64,000 nucleotides of DNA from Verrucomicrobiota bacterium (GCA_017301995.1 JAFLEH010000001.1:1-64000); one strand, 5' to 3'; positions 8,966-17,164 are shown, counted from the first letter of the stretch. Translations and numbers: made by a program. The notes: generated by a model not told the origin, from the letters alone.

Positions 8966-9529
8966 TCAGTAGTTTCCATCCCCTTCCGCCAAATCGGACA
9001 TGGGTGTGGCCACGGATTCCAACAACTGGTCCAAGCCTTCGAGCACCCGGAGGATGCCTTCCGACCAGCGGCTTTGCACCCACGCGGGCGACGCGAGTTC
9101 CAACAAATGCTCCAAAGTGCCCGGCCGCAAAAACGGCTCCAGCCCGTAGCCCGGCATCAGCGAGGATTCGCCGCGGTCCGGATCCACCAGCAGCAGGATC
9201 GCATGGTTGTTCCGCCCCCGGCTGGCGTGCCCGGCGATAATCCCGCCATTGAATATCCAGAACGCGTATAGCCCTATCGGATGGGTGTGCGGGAACGCGT
9301 GCAGCACCACCTGGACCACCACCTGCGGAAACCGCACCTGCAGCCGCTCGATCCGTTTCCGGATCCGCGTGGTTTCCTTGCTCCGCATCAGCCGCGAGGT
9401 GTCGGAAACGACCGGATGCAGCAACGGAAGAGCACCTAACAAAGAACTGGCGCGTGGAAACGTCACCCTGCACGCCGGACACTCTGCGGCATCGGCGCGC
9501 AACGGGGTTTGACAATAGGGGCAGTTCAT
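8966..9529 (-). CDS. Zinc-ribbon plus TPM (YgcG-type) domain protein
   Basis: A 187-aa protein. It starts with a two-CxxC zinc ribbon (Cys3, Cys6, Cys17, Cys20). Residues 60-165 resemble the TPM/YgcG fold: RIERLQVRFPQVVVQVVL, a segment reading GLYAFWIFNGG, the conserved RGRNNHAILLLVDPDRGESS core, and a GYGLEP motif. TPM domains are found in membrane-associated or photosystem-repair proteins. No signal peptide or transmembrane segment is present, so this copy is probably cytoplasmic and its role is unknown. It sits between the converging delta' gene (15 bases away) and recG (56 bases) and may follow recG in one transcript. Confidence 0.7.
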   Translation of the reverse strand: MNCPYCQTPLRADAAECPACRVTFPRASSLLGALPLLHPVVSDTSRLMRSKETTRIRKRIERLQVRFPQVVVQVVLHAFPHTHPIGLYAFWIFNGGIIAGHASRGRNNHAILLLVDPDRGESSLMPGYGLEPFLRPGTLEHLLELASPAWVQSRWSEGILRVLEGLDQLLESVATPMSDLAEGDGNY

Positions 9530-9585
9530 CGCTGGCGGGACCTATATCGCGGCCCGGACCTGTTGCAAAGCGGGAAATGCGGCCA

Positions 9586-11667
9586 TCAGACGGTCACCGA
9601 CTCCGGTGACGCCTCGTCCCGCGAAACGATCAGCGGCCGCAGCGGACTCCATTGCCCGGTTAGATCGGGATCCCCCGCCAGAACCGAGTCAGCCAGCGCC
9701 CGGGCCTCCCGCAGCAGCGCGGTGTCCGCCAGAAACTCGGTGAATTTCAGATCGCTCAGGCCGCTCTGGGCCGTTCCGAGCACGTCGCCCGGCCCGCGCA
9801 GGCGGAGGTCGGCTTCCGCGATCTCGAATCCATCGGCGCTTTGCTCCAGGATCCGGAGTTTCTCCAGCGCTTCAGGGTTCTTTCCGTCGGTGAGGAGAAC
9901 GCACCACCCCTTGTGTCCGCCGCGGCCGATCCGGCCCCGCAGTTGGTGGAGTTGCGCCAGGCCGAATCGCTCGGCGTGGTGCAGGAGCATCAGCGTGGCG
10001 TTGGGCACATCGACGCCCACCTCGATCACCGTGGTGGCCACCAGCGCGTGGATCTCCCCATCGCGGAACCGCCGCATCACCCGTTCCTTTTCCTCCGGCC
10101 GGAGCTTGCCGTGCAACAGGCCGACCTCATGCCCGGATAGACGCTTGACCCATTTTCCATGGGCCTCGATCGCGGATTCCACCTTGAGCGTCTCGCTGTC
10201 CTCGACCAACGGATAGACCAGATAGGCCTGGCGTCCCGCCTCCAACTGGTCCCGCACGAATTTCGTCACGTCGTTCTGTTTCGGCGCCACCCGCACCGCG
10301 GTGACCACCCGCCCGCGCCCCTCGGGCTTCTCATCCAGCAGCGAAACGTCGAGGTCGCCGTAAATCGTCATCGTTAGAGTCCGCGGAATCGGCGTGGCGG
10401 TCATCACCAGCACATCCGGCACCACGCCCTGCCGGATCAGCGCGGCGCGCTGGGCCACACCGAACTTGTGCTGTTCGTCGATCACCACCAGCCCGAGGTC
10501 CCTGAACGCCACCGAGTCGAAAAGCAGCGCGTGGGTGCCGATGATCACCTGCGGTTCGCCCTCCAGCAGCAGGTGACTGGAGTCGTCGCGTGCCGAGGTC
10601 CGTAGCGAGATCCGGACGCCGAGCGGCTCAAGCCAGCGCCGGAATGTTAGGAAATGCTGCTCCGCCAGAATCTGGGTGGGCGCCATCAGCGCGGCCTGGC
10701 ACCCGGAATCCACCGCCAGCAGCATCGCCGCCATCGCCACGAAGGTCTTGCCGGAGCCGACATCGCCCTGCAGCAGGCGGCTCATCGGCCTCGGCTCCCG
10801 CATGTCCGCCACGATCTCGCGGATGGAGCGCTTCTGCGCTTCGGTTAGATCGAACGGCAGACTTTCGTAAAACCGTTTCAGCAGGGTGGTTTTCGTTCCC
10901 AACACCCGTCCCGGCCGCTCGTGATAGCGCGCCCGGCGCCAGGCCACATTGAGCTGCAGCGCGAAGAATTCCTCCAGTGCGAACCGCCGCCGCGCCTCCG
11001 ATGCGGTTTCCAAACTCGTGGGAAAATGCGCCTCGCGCAACGCCTCCGACCTCGGACCGGCGACCACCGCCGTGGCGATCTCCAACGATTCCGGCGCGGT
11101 CTGGAGCAGCAGCAGGTGCATGATTTCCCGCAGCCGCCGCTGGGCGATGCCGGACACGTTCCGATAGATCGGCACGATGCGTTCCAGATGGATCGACTCG
11201 CGGTCGTCGTCGCCGCGCAGGATTTCAAACTCCGGATGGTCGATCACCAGGCGTCCGTTGGAGTCCTTGACCTTGCCGTAAAGCACCACTTCCTGGCCTG
11301 CCAGCAGCAGCTTGTGGATGAATGGCATATTGAACCAGCGGCAGGTCACCTTGCCGCCACCGAAGACTCCGTCGGCGCCGTTGATCACCACCGCTTCGAA
11401 AAACCGCCGGCCATGCCCGAAACCGCGGGGAGCCGCATCCAACACCGCTCCCCGGAGGCATACCGGGACCGGCGATGCCTGGGTGGGAAACGCATCGAAC
11501 CGCCGCCGGTCTTCGTATCGTTTCGGCAGGTGGGACAACACGTCCGCCGCGGTGCGGAAACCGGCAGCCGCCAGAGCCGCCACATCCTTGGGTGGCAGCA
11601 TCGGCGTTTCGGCTAACTCGTCATGCGCGGCGATCACCCGGAAAACCTCCCGGATTATCCGCCCCAT
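9586..11667 (-). CDS. recG: ATP-dependent DNA helicase RecG
   Basis: A 693-aa helicase for branch migration at stalled forks and Holliday junctions. The ATG at 11667 is chosen because it abuts the upstream stop codon (one base between). The N-terminal wedge domain spans roughly residues 40-180. Superfamily 2 motifs follow: GDVGSGKT (Walker A), IDEQHKFG (DExH-type box), TATPIPRTL, the TTVIEVGVDVPNA segment, and QLRGRIGRGGHKG (motif VI). The C-terminal RecG segment (LRLRGPGDVLGTAQSG) is complete. Length is normal for the family. It forms a tight pair with the upstream EboD-like gene. Confidence 0.95.
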   Translation of the reverse strand: MGRIIREVFRVIAAHDELAETPMLPPKDVAALAAAGFRTAADVLSHLPKRYEDRRRFDAFPTQASPVPVCLRGAVLDAAPRGFGHGRRFFEAVVINGADGVFGGGKVTCRWFNMPFIHKLLLAGQEVVLYGKVKDSNGRLVIDHPEFEILRGDDDRESIHLERIVPIYRNVSGIAQRRLREIMHLLLLQTAPESLEIATAVVAGPRSEALREAHFPTSLETASEARRRFALEEFFALQLNVAWRRARYHERPGRVLGTKTTLLKRFYESLPFDLTEAQKRSIREIVADMREPRPMSRLLQGDVGSGKTFVAMAAMLLAVDSGCQAALMAPTQILAEQHFLTFRRWLEPLGVRISLRTSARDDSSHLLLEGEPQVIIGTHALLFDSVAFRDLGLVVIDEQHKFGVAQRAALIRQGVVPDVLVMTATPIPRTLTMTIYGDLDVSLLDEKPEGRGRVVTAVRVAPKQNDVTKFVRDQLEAGRQAYLVYPLVEDSETLKVESAIEAHGKWVKRLSGHEVGLLHGKLRPEEKERVMRRFRDGEIHALVATTVIEVGVDVPNATLMLLHHAERFGLAQLHQLRGRIGRGGHKGWCVLLTDGKNPEALEKLRILEQSADGFEIAEADLRLRGPGDVLGTAQSGLSDLKFTEFLADTALLREARALADSVLAGDPDLTGQWSPLRPLIVSRDEASPESVTV

Positions 11668-11668
11668 T

Positions 11669-12820
11669 TCAAGCCCTAACCGCCGCGCGGTCCCGGAGCG
11701 CGTCGATACAGCGGCCCAACAGAACGGGGTCCAGCTCATGCGCGTTTTCCCCGCGGCCGAGGTCGCACAGAAGCAACACGGTGAGTTCGCCCCCCAAATG
11801 CTCCCGGAACTCCTCCAATCCCGCCAAAACCTGCCTCCGTCCGTCCGATCCGGTCCAATCGAGCCCCGGATGATAGAGCGGCAGCCCGAGCCCTTCCAAC
11901 ACCCGGATCACCCGCTCGCCCGCATCCGCGGCCAACCGGCCTGAACACACCGAATACAGGGTGTCCAGCGCCACACCCACCGCCACCGCGGGGGCATGCG
12001 CGAGCTGATAGTGGGTCATCGCCTCCAGCTTGTGCGCCGCCCAATGGCCGAAATCGAGCGGCCGGCTCGAACCGGTCTCAAACGGATCGCCCCCGGTCGC
12101 GATGTGCCGCGCGTGCAGCAGACCGGACCGCTCGACACATTCCGCCAGGCATTCCGGAGCCAGCGCGGCCAGACAGGCCAGATTGTCCTCGATCCACTCG
12201 AAAAACGCCCGGTCCTTCACCAGGGCCACTTTCACCGCCTCTATCAGACCGCCGCGCGCCGTTTCCGGTGGCTGGGTGCCTAGCAAATCCAAATCGTTCA
12301 CCACCGCGAATGGCACGGCGAAGGATCCCACCCAGTTTTTCTTGCCGAAGGCGTTGATCGCGCACTTCACCCCCACCCCGCTGTCGGCCTGGGCCAGCGT
12401 GGTGGTCGGAAACCGGACCAGCCTGACTCCACGGTGGGCCGTCGCCGCGGCGAACCCCGCCACATCCAGAAACGCCCCGCCGCCGATCGCCAGAATGTAG
12501 GAATGGCGGTCGAGGTGGCAGCGGTCGATCATTTGCCAAAGCTGGCCGACCAGCGAATCATCCGCCTTCACCGCCTCCCCGCCCGGATGGAGGTGGATAC
12601 CGCGGAATGTCAGGTCGAGATTGCCGAAATACGCTTCGATTTCCGCAGCCAACCCCGGCCATGCGGCGGCCACCGCGTCCTCGATCCACACCAGCGCCTT
12701 GCGTCCGCCTCCGGCCGCCAGCAACTCCGCGACCTCGCGGTTCTCCGCGGCAAACGCATGCCGGGTGAAAACGATCCGGTGCGAAAAAACTACGGGAATC
12801 TCAAAATCATGTCGGGACAT
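11669..12820 (-). CDS. 3-dehydroquinate synthase family protein, EboD-like
   Basis: A 383-aa NAD/metal-dependent sugar-phosphate cyclase homologue. The ATG at 12820 is preferred; an upstream in-frame start would add 14 residues overlapping the divergent NUDIX promoter. The cofactor loop AIGGGAFLDVAGFAAA and FPTTTLAQADSGVGVKCAINAFGKKNWVGSF resemble AroB. The variant VGVKCAIN (not VGGKTGIN), SSRPLDFGHWAAHKLE and AVAVGVALDTLYS fit the EboD branch, whose members sit in clusters for transporting a cytoplasmic terpenoid precursor. No other ebo genes are visible here. Whether it makes dehydroquinate or another cyclitol cannot be told from sequence alone. Its stop lies one base before the recG start. 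Confidence 0.75.
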   Translation of the reverse strand: MSRHDFEIPVVFSHRIVFTRHAFAAENREVAELLAAGGGRKALVWIEDAVAAAWPGLAAEIEAYFGNLDLTFRGIHLHPGGEAVKADDSLVGQLWQMIDRCHLDRHSYILAIGGGAFLDVAGFAAATAHRGVRLVRFPTTTLAQADSGVGVKCAINAFGKKNWVGSFAVPFAVVNDLDLLGTQPPETARGGLIEAVKVALVKDRAFFEWIEDNLACLAALAPECLAECVERSGLLHARHIATGGDPFETGSSRPLDFGHWAAHKLEAMTHYQLAHAPAVAVGVALDTLYSVCSGRLAADAGERVIRVLEGLGLPLYHPGLDWTGSDGRRQVLAGLEEFREHLGGELTVLLLCDLGRGENAHELDPVLLGRCIDALRDRAAVRA

Positions 12821-12886
12821 CGGCGCGGCGCAGTGGTATCCCGGTTTGGCGCGCCGCGCCAATGTTTATTTGTGATTTCGCATCCC

Positions 12887-13408
12887 ATGGAACCTATCGA
12901 AACCCTGTTTGAAACCCGCTGGCTCGGCCTTTACCGCATCGGCCACTGGGACTTCGTGCGCCGCCCGGCGTCGGACCGCTGCGTCGGCATCCTCCCGCTG
13001 ACCCCGGACGGCGAGGTCGTTCTAATCGAGCAATTCCGCATCCCGATCCAGCGGCGGGTCATCGAGATTCCCGCGGGGCTTGTCGGCGACGAACCCGAAT
13101 TCCGCGGAGAGTCGCTCGCGGAAACCGCCGCACGCGAACTGCTGGAGGAAACCGGCTACCGCGCGGCCGAAATCCGTCCCCTGCTGGCCTCTCCCACCTC
13201 CGCGGGCATGACCTCGGAGTTCACCCATTTTTTCCTCGCCACCGGCCTCACCCGCGAGAACGAAGGCGGCGGCGTTTCCGGCGAAAGCATCACCATCCAT
13301 CATGTCCCTATCAGCCAACTCCGCGCCTGGCTCGCCGCCAGACAGGACGACGGCTGCGTGATCGACTTCAAAATCCACGCCGCCCTCTGGCTGGCGGGAG
13401 TCGCTTAG
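12887..13408 (+). CDS. NUDIX hydrolase, ADP-ribose pyrophosphatase-like
   Basis: A 173-aa protein. The ATG at 12887 gives the family's N-terminus; the long upstream open frame is antisense to the EboD-like gene. The Nudix core is RELLEETG at residues 83-90, preceded by EIPAGLVGDEP and followed by SPTSAGMTSEFTHFFLA. The latter places it with ADP-ribose/GDP-mannose pyrophosphatases (NudF/NudK-like). It is transcribed divergently from the EboD-like gene with a 66-base shared promoter region. Confidence 0.87.
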   Translation: MEPIETLFETRWLGLYRIGHWDFVRRPASDRCVGILPLTPDGEVVLIEQFRIPIQRRVIEIPAGLVGDEPEFRGESLAETAARELLEETGYRAAEIRPLLASPTSAGMTSEFTHFFLATGLTRENEGGGVSGESITIHHVPISQLRAWLAARQDDGCVIDFKIHAALWLAGVA

Positions 13409-13475
13409 CCTGGAATCCGGCACCTCCCCGCAACCGGAGCGCAGTGGAACCGGAACGAAGTGGAAGCTCCTCACG

Positions 13476-13610
13476 GAGCACTGACTTCAGTCGGCGTCTA
13501 ACGGAGCGCGGACTTCAGTCCGCCAGCCAGCCAGATCAAGCTCACCCCAGCCGAGACTTTTCACCGCCAAGCCGCCAAGCTCGCCAAGGAGATCGAAGAT
13601 GAAGAATCAC
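13476..13610 (-). repeat. Dispersed repeat element, inverted copy
   Basis: Positions 13476-13539 are the reverse complement of 35804-35867 at 63 of 64 positions (read by eye; one A/G difference). The homology continues more loosely through 13555-13610 (CACCGCCAAGCCGCCAAG followed by AAGGAGATCGAAGAT), which mirrors 35735-35800. The core contains the palindromic words GGACTTCAGTCC and GACTTCAGTC. No ORF of its own is evident. Confidence 0.8.
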
Positions 13611-13612
13611 AG

Positions 13613-13776
13613 GGGAGCACACGCGCCCCCGCGTGTTCCGGAGCGCGCCCTCGCGGTCCGGTCGCTCCGCAGGCCGGGCGACGATCCTCTCCGCAAACAA
13701 ACCCTCCCGGCCATGGTGACCCGGTTTCCGGCGAGGGCGCCGGAAACAGCACGCGAGGGCGCGTGCGCTCCCCGGA
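13613..13776. repeat. Long imperfect inverted repeat
   Basis: The arms at about 13613-13665 and 13727-13776 both contain a GGGGAGC-CACGCGCCC-type sequence and GCGCCCTCGC, in inverse orientation, around a spacer of about 60 bases. A transcript would fold into a long hairpin. No gene is evident. Confidence 0.55.
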
Positions 13777-13822
13777 AAAGATCCACCGCACCTGCTGCGG
13801 TGCCCTCCCCGACGCCAAAATG

Positions 13823-14140
13823 CCGCGCCCTACGTGGTAGGATGTCCTCCCCGACTCCAAAAAACCGCGTCCTACGTGGTAGGATGCCCTTTCCGACTCC
13901 CGAAAACCTCGCCTTACGCCGTAGGATGCCCTCCCCGACTCCAAGAAACCTCGCCTTACGCCGTAGGATGCCTTTCGCGGCTCCAAAAATCCCCGCCTTA
14001 CGCCGTAGGATGACCTTTCCGGCTCCAAAAATCCCCGCCTTACGCCGTAGGATGCCCTCCCCGGCTTCAAAATACCTCGCCTTACGCCGTAGGGTGACCT
14101 TTCCGGCTCCCGGAAAGCACGCCCTACCACGTAAGAAGTG
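13823..14140. repeat. 42-bp tandem repeat array, eight units
   Basis: The core word TACGCCGTAG (or TACGTGGTAG) begins at 13831, 13873, 13915, 13957, 13999, 14041, 14083 and, inverted in sense as TACCACGTAAG, at 14125. The period is exactly 42 bases throughout. Each core is a near palindrome (CTTACGCCGTAGG, CCTACGTGGTAGG). Because 42 is a multiple of three, several frames stay open on both strands and would encode 14-residue repeats; none has a recognisable start context or domain. Units are near identical with no unique spacers, so this is not a CRISPR array. Confidence 0.9.
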
Positions 14141-14259
14141 CCAAAACCCCCGTTTTCCGGCCTGAAAACCGCGAAATCCGCCCTTTCTGACAAAAATTTC
14201 CACCGCCACTCCGCATTTTCCGCTTGCGCCCCCGGCTAGATTTCTGCTAGTCCCACCCC

Positions 14260-14403
14260 ATGGCCAGCAACAAGATACCCCAATCGCCCATTGAAGACGT
14301 CTTCGCCCTTGCCGGAGACATGGCCGGAGGAGCCGCCGCCCAAGGCGCGTCCATCGGTCTCGTCCAGAACACCCAAACCACCATCAACGCCGCCATGGAT
14401 TGA
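14260..14403 (+). CDS. Small hypothetical protein (47 aa)
   Basis: An ATG at 14260 opens a 47-codon frame with strongly GC-rich third positions like the core genes, ending in TGA at 14401-14403. The peptide begins MASNKIPQSPIEDVFALAGD and is rich in Ala, Gly, Thr and Gln, with no transmembrane segment. I do not recognise it. Word repeats start directly after the stop codon, so it may be the intact small gene or the front of a gene cut by repeat insertion. Confidence 0.45.
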   Translation: MASNKIPQSPIEDVFALAGDMAGGAAAQGASIGLVQNTQTTINAAMD

Positions 14404-14640
14404 CGATTGTCGATTGAGGATTGTTGATTTCTGATCTGACCTTGAAGGCGCGACCCCGCCAAGCGCCCGCCAAATCAAAAATCGTCAATCCTCAATCGAC
14501 AATCGATACAGCCCCGCCCGCCCCATCCTGAAGCATTCACCGCCAAGTCGGCCATGGAGATCCAAAATTGCAGATGAAGAAGCGCATCGCTCCCCAATAA
14601 CCAATAACTGATAACCCATAACCGCGGCGCAGCCGCCCCG
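14404..14640 (-). repeat. Word-repeat tract, inverted copy of the dispersed family
   Basis: GATTGTCGATTGAGGATTG words (14405-14425) recur in inverse complement at 14485-14512. The stretch 14536-14635 (CACCGCCAAG, GGAGATCCAAAAT, CCAATAACCAATAAC) is, in reverse complement, the same module order seen at 122-190 and 35690-35770. No gene is seen in it. Confidence 0.65.
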
Positions 14641-14671
14641 CCCACCCGCCACCCCATGCGATCCGCCCCAA

Positions 14672-14785
14672 CAATTTTTCCGGAAACACCCGCGCGAGTG
14701 CGTATATCCGCCAGGGCAGCCCACCCGGAAACCGTCCGGCTTCCCCGCCTGATATACGCACGCCGGGACGGAAAAACCTTGCAAT
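14672..14785. repeat. Long inverted repeat upstream of cassette array A
   Basis: GTGCGTATATC-CGCC (14698-14712) pairs with GCCTGATATACGC (14747-14761). The flanking TTTTTCCG (about 14676) pairs with CGGAAAAA (about 14769). Together they make an interrupted hairpin of roughly 110 bases just before the first cassette. It might be a terminator or an attI-like structure; neither is shown. Confidence 0.5.
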
Positions 14786-14861
14786 ATCAACGGATTCCGC
14801 CCACCCTCCAACCCGAGCACCCGTCCGGATATCACTTCCCGACATGCTACGAATAAACACT

Positions 14862-14868
14862 GTTAGGC
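14862..14868 (+). other. Left-most integron recombination half-site (GTTAGGC)
   Basis: GTTAGGC fits the GTTRRRY core cleaved by integron integrases and sits 14 bases before the first cassette ORF. No matching upstream partner is clear, so it could be attI-derived or the end of a truncated attC. Confidence 0.45.
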
Positions 14869-14881
14869 ACAAAAATCACAT

Positions 14882-15553
14882 ATGACCGAGATCATCATCA
14901 CAATTCTATCGTCGGCGGCTGTGAGTACTGCTCTTGCAGCAGGACTCATATGGCTGTCCAAGACATGGGTTTCCGAGCGAATCAAGGGTGCCATCCAAAC
15001 AGAGTATCAGCATAAGCTGGAGTCACATAAGGCTCAACTGAAGGCGGAATCCGATATTACGCTTGAGCGCCTTAAGAGCCAACTTCAAGTAGCTGCCGCT
15101 GAACGCCAAGTTCGATATTCTCGCGTCTTTGAGAACACTGCAGAAACTGCCGCGACGACCTACCAGAAGCTTCTCGCCTTCCATGATGCAGTAGGACGCT
15201 ACACAAGCGCATTCGAGTGGGCGGACACCCCACCAAAGGAAGAACGACGAAAGGTTGTGGGAGAGCGATACCAGGAGTTACTGGACTATTTTCGTCCACG
15301 TCGCCTTTATCTTCCGAAGGAGACATCTCAACGAATCAATGATCTCCACAATAAATTACACTCCGTGGCAATGGACTTTATGTTCAATGTCGAGAAAGGC
15401 GGAGACGAGCGTCGACGCCAGAAAGATCCTGATCGAGATACATGGTTTGAAGTAGACAAGTTTATGAGAGAAGAAGTGCCTAAGTTACTTGAACTCTTGG
15501 AAGATCATTTCCGCGAACTCCTTGGTATCATGGAAAAGAACCAAGAAGCCTAA
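14882..15553 (+). CDS. Cassette-encoded membrane-anchored coiled-coil protein
   Basis: A 223-aa protein in the first cassette of array A. It has one N-terminal membrane segment (residues 3-24) and then a charged coiled coil at about 35-75 (KLESHKAQLKAESD, LERLKSQLQVAAAER). A helical domain follows to the end, with an ELLDYFRPRRLYLP segment. GC content and codon use are visibly lower and more mixed than in flanking core genes. Its stop TAA is the TAAC of the attC. Similar TM-plus-coiled-coil proteins occur in integron and defence islands, but I do not recognise a specific family. Confidence 0.8.
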   Translation: MTEIIITILSSAAVSTALAAGLIWLSKTWVSERIKGAIQTEYQHKLESHKAQLKAESDITLERLKSQLQVAAAERQVRYSRVFENTAETAATTYQKLLAFHDAVGRYTSAFEWADTPPKEERRKVVGERYQELLDYFRPRRLYLPKETSQRINDLHNKLHSVAMDFMFNVEKGGDERRRQKDPDRDTWFEVDKFMREEVPKLLELLEDHFRELLGIMEKNQEA

Positions 15554-15675
15554 CAAGCCGCGTCATGACAACCACTACCAGCCGCCCTGTTTCGATGATT
15601 TCCCGTAACTACAACACTAACCCCGAGATCCACGTGCGCCGCCGCTGGTAGTGGTGCATGCGCTCATCGTTAGCG
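15548..15675 (+). other. attC site A1
   Basis: R'' GCCTAAC (15548-15554) and R' GTTAGCG (15669-15675). The inner arms CAACCACTACCAGC and GCTGGTAGTGGTG are complementary over about 13 bases, giving the folded hairpin typical of attC. It closes the first cassette. Confidence 0.85.
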
Positions 15676-15683
15676 CTAAGAAT

Positions 15684-16124
15684 ATGAAAACATTCACGGT
15701 AGCCCTTGCCCTCTCTGTCTTGATGCTTCGGGGTGAAGAAAAGACCCCGGACCCAGGCGGAGTGAAGAATGTTGAAGTTCCAATCGAGAAATCTTGGTTT
15801 CCGAATGTGGACGGGGAGTCGACGCGGGGCCAATTCATTGATCTCCCCGCAGCTTACATGGGCCGCTTATATATACGCTACTGTCCAATAGCCGACAGCG
15901 GGGTGGAACTGGAGCGAGTATCGTCAGAGGGGAAGATTTTGTGGCGCAAGCACGTGATGCCTTTAGGAGTTTCGCACTCTATCTACAGACAGCAAGTTGA
16001 TGTAAGGATCAAAAATGCGAACATTCATGTTACAAGCTTTGGAGCGGATCAGATCTACGAAGTTCGCGACTTGGCGACTGGAGCACAGGTCTCGCGCAAG
16101 ATCACCGATATCAAGAAACGCTAA
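15684..16124 (+). CDS. Cassette-encoded small secreted protein
   Basis: A 146-aa protein. The ATG at 15684 lies nine bases after the attC and opens a signal peptide (MKTFTVALALSVLMLRG). The mature part is beta-rich with no cysteines, and a VPIEKSWFPNVDGE segment follows the signal region. It ends in TAA supplied by the next attC. No family recognised. The longer frame from 15651 would start inside the attC and is rejected. Confidence 0.75.
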   Translation: MKTFTVALALSVLMLRGEEKTPDPGGVKNVEVPIEKSWFPNVDGESTRGQFIDLPAAYMGRLYIRYCPIADSGVELERVSSEGKILWRKHVMPLGVSHSIYRQQVDVRIKNANIHVTSFGADQIYEVRDLATGAQVSRKITDIKKR

Positions 16125-16243
16125 CAAGGCGTCCCTCCTAACGCCTGACCCGCCGCCAGTTCCCGCCGCCATGACCGTTACAACCTCAGCCCGCAGTCGA
16201 AGCCGCGCCCCCGGTCAGGCGTAGGAGGACTTCGGCGTTAGGC
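16119..16243 (+). other. attC site A2
   Basis: Starts CGCTAAC (16119-16125) and ends GTTAGGC (16237-16243). The inner arms CTCCTAACGCCTGACC and GGTCAGGCGTAGGAG are complementary with one bulge, making one of the best-formed attC hairpins in the window. Confidence 0.88.
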
Positions 16244-16284
16244 AGAATAGAAGAAACGATCCACCCGCACTGCGACACACCACC

Positions 16285-16635
16285 ATGAAACATCCTTCAG
16301 ACAGCGTTAGAGAGGCGATCACAGCACTCACCAAATTTAATTGGACTCAAGCCGCTGGGATGGCACAGTCCGCCATTGATGGTGCCAAGTCTGCGGCACA
16401 GCATGTGGATCCAAGATTGTATATGGTGCAGGGGGTTGCCTCATTTCGAGAAGGGTCCGTGACTCACGCAGTGGAGTGTTTCCGATACATATTGAAGAAC
16501 AAGCGAACCATCTTGAAGTGGGGATTCCGAGGCATCAAGGTTATTTCGCTAGTGCTTTCCATAATCGCCTTGCCTGATCGTGCCGACAAGGCAATCGCGA
16601 TGATCGGCGACATACTCAGAGATGAAATAGCCTAA
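16285..16635 (+). CDS. Cassette-encoded hypothetical protein (116 aa)
   Basis: Mostly alpha-helical. Residues 15-75 have the spacing of a tetratricopeptide-like pair (FNWTQAAGMAQSAIDGAK, VQGVASFREGSVTHAVEC). A hydrophobic stretch at 83-97 (IKVISLVLSIIAL) could insert in a membrane. It ends in TAA of attC A3. No firm family; its cassette position is the main clue to its origin. Confidence 0.7.
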   Translation: MKHPSDSVREAITALTKFNWTQAAGMAQSAIDGAKSAAQHVDPRLYMVQGVASFREGSVTHAVECFRYILKNKRTILKWGFRGIKVISLVLSIIALPDRADKAIAMIGDILRDEIA

Positions 16636-16724
16636 CAAGGCGTGGGTGGCAAGCCGGTAACACTCCACAGTAGATTTTCCAATCACACTCCAACCACCCG
16701 GCTGCCACCACTTCAGCGTTGTGC
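16630..16724 (+). other. attC site A3
   Basis: R'' GCCTAAC (16630-16636) and R' GTTGTGC (16718-16724). Inner arms GGTGGCAAGCCGG and CCGGCTGCCACC pair with a small bulge. Confidence 0.82.
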
Positions 16725-16729
16725 AAAAT

Positions 16730-17101
16730 ATGACCCAATTACACATCGCCTTCGTTATAGCTGGCATGCTGGCTTGTGGTCTTTCGGCATGCTATAGAGG
16801 GGATCCAGTTGGCGCTCTGGAAGGACGCCCCGTTTCTGAAGTTCAGATACGATACCGGGGGGCGAGAGTAATTGACGAAGTTCGGCTCGATAACTATATA
16901 TCCACCAAGCCGGGTGATCGGTTCACACGTGATGCGATTGATGCTGATGTGAAGTCACTCTACAAGAGTGGAGTGGTGAAGGATGTGCGATTCTTGGCTG
17001 AGGCTGACGGTGATTCAGTGAGGCTCATCGCGGAGGTCTCGACAATTCCACCCACAATCGAAAAAGAAGCACAACAAGACGTGGGTGGCAACCGGCGATA
17101 A
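16730..17101 (+). CDS. Cassette-encoded POTRA-domain lipoprotein
   Basis: A 123-aa protein. From the ATG at 16730 (a GTG at 16721 lies inside the attC) a signal peptide runs to a lipobox, L-S-A-C. Residues 35-105 match a single POTRA domain of the BamA/TamA/Omp85 type: PVSEVQIRYRGAR, then KPGDRFTRDAIDADVKSLYKSG, VVKDVRF and VRLIAEV. POTRA domains chaperone outer-membrane substrates, and a free-standing lipoprotein POTRA on an integron cassette is unusual. The ORF reads into the attC, so the last nine or so residues (AQQDVGGNRR) are attC-encoded. Confidence 0.78.
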   Translation: MTQLHIAFVIAGMLACGLSACYRGDPVGALEGRPVSEVQIRYRGARVIDEVRLDNYISTKPGDRFTRDAIDADVKSLYKSGVVKDVRFLAEADGDSVRLIAEVSTIPPTIEKEAQQDVGGNRR

Positions 17102-17156
17102 CGTCCCTTGTTGAATTCGGACTCGCCACCGCCGGTGCCACCACTCATCGTTCGCT
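17069..17156 (+). other. attC site A4
   Basis: R'' GCACAAC (17069-17075) and R' GTTCGCT (17150-17156). Inner arms GTGGGTGGCAACCGGCG and GCCGGTGCCACCAC are largely complementary. It overlaps the 3' end of the POTRA ORF. Confidence 0.78.
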
Positions 17157-17164
17157 CTGGAATA

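Noticed and set aside
13831..14135. CRISPR array
   Set aside because: Units are contiguous and near identical with no unique spacers, and no cas gene is nearby.
13561..14209. Three overlapping ORFs across the 42-bp repeats as a repeat protein
   Set aside because: All follow automatically from a period divisible by three. No start context, export signal or flanking unique domain supports one frame over the others.
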